Assembly (NCBI RefSeq): GCF_014529535.1
Contig: NW_023503370.1
Coordinates: 2,283,950 to 2,347,949 of the forward strand
Source: Bradysia coprophila
Taxonomy: Eukaryota > Arthropoda > Insecta > Diptera > Sciaridae
Length of the DNA stretch: 64,000 nucleotides
Direction of reading: 5' to 3'
Positions 12,732 through 24,700 of the stretch are shown in pieces. The notes beneath the pieces are model-generated. The model was given only the letters and a program-made list of their open reading frames with translations. It was not told where the DNA came from and made no database searches. The first letter of the stretch is position 1, and each line of letters begins with the position of its first letter. Made by a program: the position numbers and the translations under genes.

Positions 12732-15700
12732 GTAAGCAATGGCGAAATGCTCTTTCACTATTCTATAAATTAATAGCTAAATAATTAATTAACTCTGCAA
12801 ACTGTGGAGTAAAGAAAATTAAAAAACCCATTCGAAAATCTAATTGTATATATTGCTAATGAAGTTAACATACTGAAGCATATCAATGGATTTTTAATTT
12901 GGATTTTCAAGAAAATTCCGAACTTTAGGATTGGGTTCTGTAATTGTTTGTCGCAACGTACATTACGAGATGTGAAGAAATTTGTTTTTTGATTTCAGTA
13001 ATTTAAAATCAATTAAAAGGTGTCTGAAGTCATTTCAGTGTCCTTAAATGTTCATGTACCTTAAAAATGAGATTTATTAACACCTCCACGGTGCCACAAC
13101 ATTTTAAAATTTAAACCGCTCAGGACAAAACATTTTTTGGATCCATTCTCTCCATCTGTAACTACACTATTTCAATAGTGGTTATAGACGATTCCAGCTC
13201 GATTCTAATACTTTTCTCCCGTTTCAATAGTTTCGATAATATTATTTGCAGCCTTGGTTCGAACAGCATCTGCCTTTCTTTTCATCAATTTTCTTGATCC
13301 TTTAAGCCTATAAATTTAGTTTAATTAACTTTTTGCAACACAATTTCGATTCTGTTACTGCTTTTGTTTCAAATTGAAATAAAATCTGCTACTTCAACTA
13401 ACTAAACTTTCTTCAATAGATCTGCTACTTCATTCCTTTTAACACGCGTTTTTCATCGCTCAATTTTGTCGTTGCTGTCGATGAGAGATGATTAATCATA
13501 TCTAAATGAATTTAAAATTCTAAAAGCTGCGAATGAGATAAATTTAGAAAATTCTTTGTCACTCTACAAAAGCCGTTTGGAATTTAAAAAAAAAAATGTA
13601 AATTCTTTGAAGAAAATCCTCAAAATTATTTATTAAAATTCGATGACACTCCAAGAAAGTCCTCTGTTACTAAAACTCTTCGAAATGCAGGTGAATGACC
13701 TGATCTCGCAGGTTTTTTTTTGCTACAACCTACGTTTTCATGTTGAAATACAACTTAATTAACAAGGAAATTATAAATTGCAAAGTAAATTATTGTAATA
13801 GACTCGCCTTCGGCTCGAATTACATACTTCCCACATGTCATAACAACAAATGTCCCAGCAAGACAGCAAAATACTTTGTTTGCTTGCGGCCAAATGGAAA
13901 AAACAGGGGCCGCTACCAAACAAATTTACCGTTCACCAAAGAGCCCTGTAAACTAAAAGATACATTTCACATTGGACATCATCATTAGTCTCACATTTTG
14001 ATATCCATATTTTATCCTCTAGTTTGTTACAATTAAATTTTTTGAATGTCAAGCCGACAATTGCATCAAATCCAACTTCTACACGTTGCATTCTCATTAC
14101 TAAGCAGAAACGTTTCGCGTTTCAGCACTGCACAGTGTACATTTCTATCGAAACAAAGGTTTGTCTACGTTATTCTTAAACACTTTCAAAGTAACTATAA
14201 ACAAAATTTGAGATTCAATTCGCTGAAGACGTGAACTATTCTCTGTAAATGAATTTTTCCTGATTCCAAAATGCACAAATCACAAACGAAAAAATTAGTT
14301 CAATAGGCTGAAGAGTTCATTATGTTAGGAGGATGGGAAAAAAATTGTTTGTCTCATGAAAGATGATATGGGAAATGCAATTAATTTTTGTTAGTTTATT
14401 TTGTCAGAAAAACACCATTGTCTGGTGCAATTTTTTTTTTTTATTATTTGTTTGAAGATGAGATGGGAAAATTGAATCAAAGAGAACATTTTTTTGCTAG
14501 AGTATCGTCTTGTTATGTTAAATGTTGCGCGGTGTTCGTAACGCCAGATTGGTTAATATAATAAATGACACGACGAATTGATACACTTTTTGTACTTAAC
14601 ACTTGGTGCAGTGATTTCGCATGGGCTGGTGTTTTTCTCGCAAATATTTCATAATAAAAATTATTGTTGCGTTTGTTATTGCTACTTTATGCAAAATATA
14701 TTTTTATTGTTGAAATGAGAAGAGGCTAATAATTTGCGAGAAATTAAAAACTTGTGGGAATGGTTTCTTATGTAAAATTATTTAGATGATATATGTGTCT
14801 CGTTGCGTTGCATCATCACAGTTGGTTGTTTTTCTTCAGTCATTCTAATTTCTGCATAAATCATCAATAAAAATCCGAAAATCAATTGTTTGTCACCTCC
14901 CGGACACCCATGTAATTGCTCCGAGCAATAACGAATGCAAATTTATTTAAGCTTTTTTTTTCTAAAGTCATCCAAGTGAAAAACGTTTACGCAGAAAGCA
15001 TAAATAAATGAAACATAAATATGTATTCAATTGATCGATTATGAACGTGAATAGTGTGTGCGGTTAAATATCATTTTGTAAAAATTTATTTTATAGTTAA
15101 TGGTCGGCCAGACGGTCAGTACAAGTCACATGATTGTACAATAATTTTTCATTACCGCAAACAGTTCAAAGTATTCCAAATATTCTGTTGCGAGCTGATT
15201 TTGTTAGCAAAAACACCATCTGTTATTGATACCGATGACAAAAGTGAGCGTTGGCTGTTGTTCTCTTTTATACCAAAAAATTATGCTAGATCTAATGAAG
15301 AGAAGGACTAGACGATATTTTTAACAAAAGATGTAAATGATTGGATTTCAAAACGCTATTCCAAAAAGGTTAATGACCAGGTTAGTTTTTGCACAGTTTG
15401 ATGAATGTAATGTCTAGATAGAAAGTCAATATAACGTGGTCCGGTGGTAATGAATTCACCCTGCGGACTTTCATAATTCTTTTTCCTAATTAAAAAAATA
15501 ATTTAACAAAAGAGAATAAAATCTAAAAATTTAAAACACAATGTCAATAATATATCATTTCTGAGAATTAAATTTCTTTGTTCCTTTATTCGTGTGACTG
15601 AAAGTATTTACCAGATTATGTACACTATAGAAAAAAAAAAAGATTTTTTATTTGACTCTAGGTATTTGTAATTTTGACTAAAAAATGCAAAACGTAAACA

Positions 15701-18700
15701 GCTATGTCTTGGAAATGAAACAGCGATTTTTCATTGTCATTTGGAAAAATGAATCAAAGAAATTTGCATCGTGGTGGGACATTCCATACCGTTGATCATG
15801 TTACACTTATTACTGTAGCTCGGTTAGTATACTAATCAGAGCTTTTGCACATTATACATGATTATTAGAAATTATTTATCTATCTTCCTACCACCTATAT
15901 GGAACAATATGTTCAAAGACTGCAATCGAGACTGCAATATAAATCTTTATCCTCAGGTTACGTATGTAAATAATAATACAAACTAGCAATTAGGCAATGA
16001 TGTCGACATAAAGATACTTTAGATATACTTTGAAATGTGTATGTGTGCTGCGTATTACCGAATGTCTAAGTTTTACTTTAACCTTTAACCTTGTAATTGT
16101 GGCCTACAAAAATTTTGTTTAACAAACGAAAATCTAGATTTCATTTTCTGCCATTCAGAATATAGATTTTCATTTGCTAGCTCAAACAATCAGGGCCTAT
16201 TTAAGAGGAATTTAATTCCGGAAATTTTCCCTAATTTTTCCGTCACGTTTTATCTGTTTCTCGAAAAAACACCTCCGTTGTTTTTATGGCCTTTTAGCCT
16301 TTTACTATTTGTATTTAAGAACTACATCGATGCCAATAGCATTTTCCTTTTTACACAGGCTATTGTCAGGCGCCTGCTAATAGCATTTTTGCAAACAACA
16401 CGTTCAGTTTATTAAGTTTTGTTAGAAACAATGGTTATTTGTGTACCTGTTTTGGACGATTGATTTTAGGCAATTTCGCTGATTGTAGGCCGAACGAAGT
16501 GAGGTGCACATGTAAGTTTTCATGCAGAGGGTCGGAAACCCGAGAAAATTCGAAAAATTGCCCTCATTTTCGGCCCCGAAGCATGAAAAACTTTTTTTAT
16601 GCCAAATACTGCGAAAGTTTGTATTTTCGGTCCTCAAATGGTGACCGAAAGTAAAAAAATTCAGGCCTTGGGCCGAAAGTAAATGTCACTGTCATGATTT
16701 TACTTTCGCCCCGTGGGCTTGCGTATTTGCGGGCCGAAAGTAAATGTCACTGTCATCATTTTACTTTCGGTCCTCATATGTCGCGAAAACACATGTTCAC
16801 TTGATTGAAAGTACGCATTGAGTGTAGTGTTGTGTTGACGATAGCCAAATGTTTTGTGAGCAAGTGAATGTATGTTTACAGTAATTTCATTTGTTAAATT
16901 GTTTTTATTTTTATACCAGGGGGCTGCCTGTTGGATTTCCAATTGAATCATCTAGTAGACCTGTGTAAAACTTTAGTATGCCTTTATGCAATCGAGGCAA
17001 TCGAGTTAGTTCTCTTATATTGGTCGATTAGTTTGGACGTCTTTCATTAAAATTATTTATATTTAGTATCCTCTGCGTTTATATATCTACCTGGAAACTC
17101 TGGATAACTAACAGGTTATGGGCCCAGAGTACGCGGACGGAGGATTACAGAAAATTTAGAGATTTCACATGGTCGAATTAAAATTACAAAATTTGTGACA
17201 AAACTTGGAAAGGAATCAATTGGAAAATGTTTGGAACTAAAATGATTTGTTGAGCAAGGAACCAGCGGAACATCCGATATCAGTGGTGTTGGGAGTGGCG
17301 TAAGCCATAGTCCAGCTGATAATCGTGAAAAGTGATTGGTAGAAACAATAAATACGGCCGATGTCGGATTTGAGCAATAGATGTGAGCCAGAGGAACGGC
17401 AAAAGAATTGAGCAACAGATTTGAGCCACAGGAAGAGCAATAGAATTGAGCAATAGATTTGAGCCACAAGAAGAGCGATAAAATTGAGCAACAGAATCCA
17501 AATCGGAAACATTATAAAATTGAATCTGAGACCAATCGAGATGGGGAATTAAGAGGTTCGTTAATTGAAGAATTACATTTGCAAGTTGTAGGAAGTGTTA
17601 CGAACATGGATTGAAATCATTTGAACGGAGTAAAAGAAAATGTGAACTTATGAAAGTTAAGGAGGTGATCCGGACGATTCAATTGAGGAGGTGTGTTGGA
17701 TTTCCAATTGAATCATCTAGTAGACCTGTGTAAAACTTTAGTATGCCTTTATGCAATCGAGGCAATCGAGTTAGTTCTCTTATATTGGTCGATTAGTTTG
17801 GACGTCTTTCATTAAAATTATTTATATTTAGTATCCTCTGCGTTTATATATCTACCTGGAAACTCTGGATAACTAACACTGCCGCCCCCTGGACCCCCGC
17901 GCTTTTCGGCATTTTCGTGTTTCTACAGCAAATTTTGTTGATAACTCAACAGTTTCATTAAATTTATGTTTTGTTTCGGACCGAAAATACAAATCTTCCG
18001 CAGTATTTGGCATAAAAAATAGTATGCATCACTCGGGGCAAAAGTAAAAAAACTCAAATCGTGTGATTGCCGCCCTTGCCTGCGGCGCGGGCTGCAAACT
18101 TCACACGTTTGAATTTTTTTACTTTCGCCCCTTGTTATGCAAAATACTATTTCATGTGTCGGGGCCGAAAATGAGGGAGTTTCGAGATTTTCCTCGGGTT
18201 TTCGAGCATGAAATTTTTTTTTGAGTATCTGTTTTGGACGATTGATTTTAGGCACTTTCGCATGTAGCGAACTTCGTTCGGGCTACAACTCTCGAAATTG
18301 CCTAAAATCAAACGTCCAAAACAGATACACAAATAACTATTGTAAGTCTCTGAAATTGCTTCACATAAGAGCATGAGTATTTGTGCTCCTCCTAGCATTA
18401 ATATAGAAAATATTTGGAATCTGATGGTATTAGAATAGAATTTGTTTCGTTAAGAAAGCAGTCATGTTTTTTCGGTTTGAGATAAAATGCACTACGAAGT
18501 CTGGAGGCTTTTTGACGTCTGGCATACGAGTGTTAACGCTAGGAGTCACTTTTTTTCTTATAATGTCTACTAACCAAATATGTCCAGCATAACAGCTAAA
18601 AACGCTTTCGAAATAAGAATGATTCAATATCAATGGCGTCGACTCTATGTTGGGCCTAGTGAGAACAACATCCCTTTCGTCTCACCTTAATCAAACAAGT

Positions 18701-21700
18701 TGACAAAAACAATTGCTGAGATAGAAAGTGGTAATTGTAAGAATTGATAAACAAACAACAAATTGGATCGATCGAAAGACGAAAAACAAAAAACAACTTG
18801 GATCAACCGGTATCACCAACGTATAATATTGTAAACATCCTTTTCATTTATCAAAAAATTTCTATCTAAATGCATTTTTGCACTAAAACTGTTGCTGGTG
18901 CTCACACCAGTAAATCGCGTGAAAGATTTGCCGCTTTAACTTTCGCATTTAAATATATCCACTTAAAACGAAATATTATTTATGTGCATGTAATTTATGA
19001 TACATACAAAATAGCAACAACAACACCACATTACAACAGTGCAAGATTTGTATGATGGTGCAGTTATTAAACTTGAATTAAAATTTTAACATTTCAAGAA
19101 ATGGGTTTTTCACTGGTTGCAAGTTAATGCGACAGAACATCATGACTTAAATGTAGACGAATTTCGGCTTAACTAATTCGCACATATTTATGCGACACGT
19201 GAAGAAAGCTTTCATACATTAAATTTACATCTAGTTTGTTTAAATATGAAAAAACAAAAACAAAATCAAAATTGTAGAAATTGTGAGTAACCAACCACGA
19301 ACCGCACTCAACTTTTTATGATATAATATTCATTAAAAGTCCACACGGTCAACATGGATGGAGGTTCGTCTCTCGGAGGTACGCACAAATTCAACAACTG
19401 GCTTAGCTGTTTGAGAATCTTTTTTTTTATTATTTCCTTTTGCTTTTGGTCAAAGTAAATTCGTGTTCAATACTTTTATATATACTTCCTATATCTTCCC
19501 AAGTCATGCAGCGATGTGCAGTCAAACATGCATGACTTAATTTCAAACAGTAGGCAATATACTGCTATCAAGATCTACATTTTTCTCACAGCTATATGAT
19601 CATTCAAATACATCAGCACTGGAAGGCGATCAAACGAACAGCATAATCATATTTCACAAAATAATATTTAATTGTGTTCATCTGCCGTTACCGTGTTGCT
19701 CTTTGATTCAAATGAAAGAAACAAAACAACAACAACAAAAATCTCTTTATTAAAATTGATCTTTAACAACCAACAGAGAAATCTCCGAATCAATACTTTC
19801 GATTTTGTTTGTAAGATATGAGTCGAATATACGATTACGAATTGGTAATTGTCAGAAAGACCAATAATAATGACCAATTTTGGAGATAATTTAATAGATT
19901 TTATAATAGACAATTTTAAAATCAAATAAAATGCGTGTGGTAACAACCATCAAACAATGAGGATAATTTCGTATGACGAACGGAATGAATGAAATTGATA
20001 AACGATGGAAAACTTGTTTCCGATTGAATGGACGTGTATATTACGACACGTTTTGTTGTTTTGAATACAGTTTTTTTTTGGATATAATGTTATCTCAGCT
20101 CGACTTCGATTTTATGCAATTTTAAATGTTTTTATCGTCCCTTGGATTAGGTACCGTAGGTACGACGAATTTCATCAATTTTGGGGTCTGCTTAGGCTCT
20201 AGTATATTTCTCATTTGTGTGTGTGTGTGTGTAGGAGGAATATAACATTATCAAGGCTAATGATCACCCTTTTCAAGAAATTTTGTGCTGAACATGTAAA
20301 TTTGATTTGATTTCTTTCATTTTCAAAGTAACGTAAAGTAATGCAAAGTATCTGTGATTTGAAATGAAAGAGGACTTACAGCTACAAAAGCCTATAGTCA
20401 GTTTCGCGGATAGGCGCTGTTGAAAGACAGTAGGACTGTCCAAATAATCAACATATGTTTAGTCATAAGTCAAGAACGGGTGACGGCCTTTACCGATGCC
20501 CATACGCTTTACGAAAAATCTGCCAGAGGTGCATATTCCTGTAACATTTCAACTTTTAAAAACATGTCTATCTCTAGGCATCACAAAAAAAATGACCCCG
20601 TGACATGCTCTAACTTTTCACCTGTTCACTCCAAAAATGTGCACCTAATCGAATGAGTTAAAGATACATATTTCTTAGAATTGAAACGATTCAAACGAGC
20701 AATGGTCTGTCCGGATTGCCGAACCATTGTTTTCGATTTGGCTGAAAAATTAGGAATTTAAATCCGCTAAAATACACTAACCTTTGTGTCGATAACAGAT
20801 TACAGAGGAAGCAGATTGCTAGGGACTGAATAATTGTGGCAAAATCAAAGCTGTTTCATTCAGACCCGAACAATATTAAAATTACATATATCGCAGCATC
20901 CAGTCCGAAAATGAAGTAATATTTTCATTAACCGTGACGATTCCGGTTCGATTTGTGCATTTACCATTTTACAGATTAAATATTTATCTGTTAACATTAT
21001 TGTTTAAAGCTTTGCGCTTATAAAACAATTGTAATTGGTTACAGTTATCAAACGTAAATTAAACAAATTAATCGTTTCCTTAAAGCGGTACAAATTTAAA
21101 TTGATATGCGCGGTCGGTGAATATACAAATTCAAATGGTTTTACATCAATTTAAAATAGATCAACAGAAATGGAAAATGTTTAGATAAAACAACAAATAA
21201 GTTGGGTTGGAGCTTGCGGAAAACGAAAAGTGGATATTATATGCATGCTAATTCACTAAATATCATGAATTTGAGTTTAATGCTGGATTGAAATTTTTCT
21301 TGTAAAAGTTTACTATCGAAATACTGATGTAGTTACAATACGCACATAAGTTCATAAACTTTGAATTTTTACTTAAAAAATAAAAAAAAAACAACAAAAC
21401 ATAACCGCCAGCCACATTTAAATCATTTACGTTGCGCTACGTTAACTTCTGCTCTTGTTTTTAATTTTAATTTTATTAGAATTACATAGAGAGTAACAAC
21501 AAACAAAAATTATTTACTTTCTTCTTTTTTGTCTGATCCGGAGAAAAGTAACATTTCGTTACATAAGCATGGTAATTATTGAAAGATTTTGGTTTTTTTT
21601 TTGTTCAGCAAAAGGTTGCGCTGGGCGAATAGAGATAATCTTTTTTCAAATATTACAACTTTTCTCAAATATTTTGGTGAATGTTTCAACGGCTGAGCAC

Positions 21701-24700
21701 CAGACGGCAAATTAGATTTCCGGAAAATTGTATCTGTGCAAAACAGATCTCCAGCAACCGCATACACCTCGTTGACAAAATCAGAAAGACCAAAATCGGA
21801 TAGTGTCGGCTTGCAAATTTCATTACAGTGTCCCATTTTAGGCCTCCTAATTTTGTAAACAAGGTGTATCCGGTTGCTGGAGAGCTACTTTGGTCTGTGA
21901 GATTAAGATACATGCCTGACTGTTTTGAATTAAGTGTTCAGATCCACTTCTTGTTGATTTTCGATAAATATTTAAATCTCTGAGGTCGAAGACAACACCA
22001 CTATACGTATTATAATGACTTACATTGTGATAACACCACGGTGGTGTGCCTATGCAGCTTTTTCTTCGTCTGATTCATAAATTTCAGACTTTAGAGATTT
22101 ATTCGGCCAGAAGTTACCGATTCCAAAGAATTTTGCTTGCATTTTGTTTATCTCGAAAAACTAATGAAAATTCACCAGCAAATATTGAGTTTTCAAAAAA
22201 TTTCTGACGTCCGACCCTCACACTGTGCAACGTGATAAGGCCAAAAATAGTAGATGCACATCTGTTTAAAATGTTTAATTAATTGGAACTTCCAAGTTAG
22301 AAGTCATGTACACACACAGCCGAAGGTGTTGTAAAAAATCCAATTCGTCAAAACAATTATTTTGGACAGAGCTTATGCTATTTTATCTGCTGAGAACAGA
22401 TGTATCGAGATAAACATTTGTGCACTAGAGGGATAAATGAGAGATTATGGTCCTAGGCAGACAATAGTAGAATATGTACCTCTGTCTGAAATCTTTATTT
22501 TGACGATTTAGAAGTTATGTACTGAGCCGAAGAGGTGGTACATAATCCAAATCGTCAAAATTAACATTTTAGACAGAGGTGCATTACAGAGGACTATTAT
22601 CGGTGCATACAACTTCATCAACCGCGCCAACTGCTAGAAATCTTGAATTAAAATGTAAACCTGCGCAAAGTTATAATTTTCTTTTGCATTTCCACATATC
22701 TAAATCTGAAGATACAAGTGTTTCAGTTTTCGTTTTGAATTCACAGCCTCACACATCAGTCGAAGTAAAATTGAAAGCCCACTTGAAAAGTAGTTTCAAT
22801 TACATGAAAATCACATGAATTTCAATTTAATTTAGAAAAATTAGACGTCTCAGAGTCGTGCCAATGTATATGCATTGCATGGTTCTGTTAAACTTTCATT
22901 CAATATGACCTATGTTACGTTATGATCGATATCACCTCCTACATAATCCGCATTTGCACGTGATTACCACTATTCGCTGATGGAAAAGTAAAAGTACATT
23001 GTAACGTTGCACTCAAAGTCTGCTAAAAAATAATTTTGCATTCGAACGGCTTTTCAATATGCAAGTTCAATGTTGGCCTCCGGTTATTTGTTTATTTTAT
23101 TTCGTTTTTATATTGATATTGTAAGTTGTGCATCGACGTTTTCAACGTGTATGAAGAAATATATAAATATTATGGATGGCTTGGTTGCGAGCATGTGAAA
23201 TCGTTGAAAATAATTTAGTGTTAAAAACGTGAATGAGAAAAGGGCATAAAAATGCATTTTACATCTGGATTTTTTTAACAATGATGAAACGAAACGAATC
23301 TGTTACGAACATTTTGCTTAACCATTCTTTCACTTCTTTTCTTTCCAGCTTGTTACTTTTACTCAAAACTTGGTCAAGATTCGGAAGCTGAGGGCGTTCG
23401 CTTCATTCGCGTGCGAGAAGATATGAACGTTGGCTCCGATATACTAACATTACGAGCCTATCCCAGAGATTCGATCAAAATCAAAGGCATTGATCGATCG
23501 TCGGATTATAAATTTTTTAAGCTATTAGAGATTAACAGCACCTTCGTTCAAGTTTTATTGGACAAAACACTGGAAGACTTAGTTGATAGAGACGTGCCAC
23601 AGAATTTATTAAAATTTAAGATTGAATGTTCCAGCAGGGATGGTAGAAACGAAGAGACATCATCCTTGGCAATAACGGTTTACATTGAAGATATCAATGA
23701 TAATTTTCCGAAATTTAAAAACCTGCCATACACAATAAATGTAGATGAGTCTACCCCGGTCGGGTCTACCGTATTCCAAGGCATATCGGCATTCGATCGC
23801 GACAAACCGAACACACCCAATTCGGACGTACAATATTCAATGGGGCTACAAGATTTTGGTCCTGGCGGGCCATATTTCTCCTTAGAAAGTCCTCATCGAC
23901 CAGCCGTAGTTCTTCGTAGACCATTGGATTATGACGAGGGCATTCAACAGTTTGTGATACCTATTATCGCATCGGTAAATTGTGTACATGATAGTTAGCG
24001 CATGCGTGGAGATTATGTGGAAAATGTTTCTGTTTTCAGGATCGAGGAACACCGCCCAAAATATCGAACACAAATTTAACCATTTATATTGACGATAGTG
24101 ATGATCAACCTCCTCGGTTCACAGAAGGCGTTTACCGAACCAAAATTAATGAGTTTTATCCCTTGACGGTAAGAAGGTTTTTTTTTAAATGATATTTGCT
24201 GGTTTCCACTAACTTGTTCATTTCCAGGGCAAACATATACGAAAGATCCTAAAATTTAAGCCCGAGATCAAGGCATACGACCAAGACTCCATAAACTCCA
24301 CTTTGATTTACGATATAATCGCTGGTAATGAGCGAGGTCTGTTCACAGTTAATCCAACATCCGGCGATATTTTCTTGGAACGAGAAATCGATTTGGAAGA
24401 AGAAAGCCTACCGGGTAACACATTCGTACTACAATTGGAAACTCGCCAACAGGACAATCCGTTGAAACGGGCTGTGGCTCGGGTCGAAATCGAGATAATA
24501 GATCTGAATGATAATGCGCCGGAATTTGAAGTTGATCTGTACAACATATCGATAGTGGAAAATTTGCCGAGCGGTTTTAGCGTTCTACAAGTTAATGCCA
24601 TCGACCGAGATCAGGGGGAAAATGCCGAGTTTTACTATCACATTAATGACGAAAATCCACCGGGAGCATTCGTTATAGACCCTCGAACTGGTTGGATCAC

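Larger units (their letters stand above)
16929..17878. mobile_element. Small non-coding Ty1/copia-type LTR element (TRIM-like)
   Basis: Two direct LTRs of 185 bp (16929-17113 and 17694-17878) begin TGTTGGATTTCC and end ATAACTAACA. The exact 5 bp duplication CTGCC flanks the whole element (16924-16928 and 17879-17883). Directly after the left LTR is GGTTATGGGCCCAGAG, the primer-binding sequence I recognise from Drosophila copia (initiator-tRNA half-molecule priming). A purine-rich run TTGAGGAGGTG precedes the right LTR. The 580 bp interior has no gag or pol. It is low in complexity, with repeats around GATTTGAGCCACA and GAGCAATAGAATTGAG. It must have been moved by enzymes of another copia element. 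The LTRs look essentially identical, so the insertion is recent. Confidence 0.93.
16431..18341. mobile_element. Inverted-repeat DNA element, split by an LTR element
   Basis: The ends mirror each other: TTTGTGTACCTGTTTTGG on the left (16438) and CCAAAACAGATACACAAA on the right (about 18315-18333), both continuing with GATTGATTTTAGGCA. Inner blocks also mirror: GCCAAATACTGCG against CGCAGTATTTGGC, and TTTTCGGCCCCG against CGGGGCCGAAAA. Without the 950 bp LTR insertion the element is about 0.96 kb. The right end contains a complete short hairpin (18226-18330) of the same family as 63124-63240. Non-coding, with unusually GC-rich patches. Confidence 0.8.

Noticed and set aside
17116..17512. Three overlapping minus-strand frames with repeated VAQ and CGSNLLL words
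   Set aside because: They translate the low-complexity interior of the LTR element in three frames. No gag, protease or RT motif is present.
19353..19377. ATG with a phase-1 donor (GGAG/GTACGC) as another first exon for the cadherin
   Set aside because: It fits the phase but codes only for a few Gly/Ser residues and no signal peptide.
23059..23120. Signal-peptide-like start (hydrophobic frame ending at GTAAGT) close to the second cadherin exon
   Set aside because: The 62 nt leave phase 2 while the exon at 23349 needs phase 1; joining them gives a stop within 16 codons. The exon at 12668 fits the frame.
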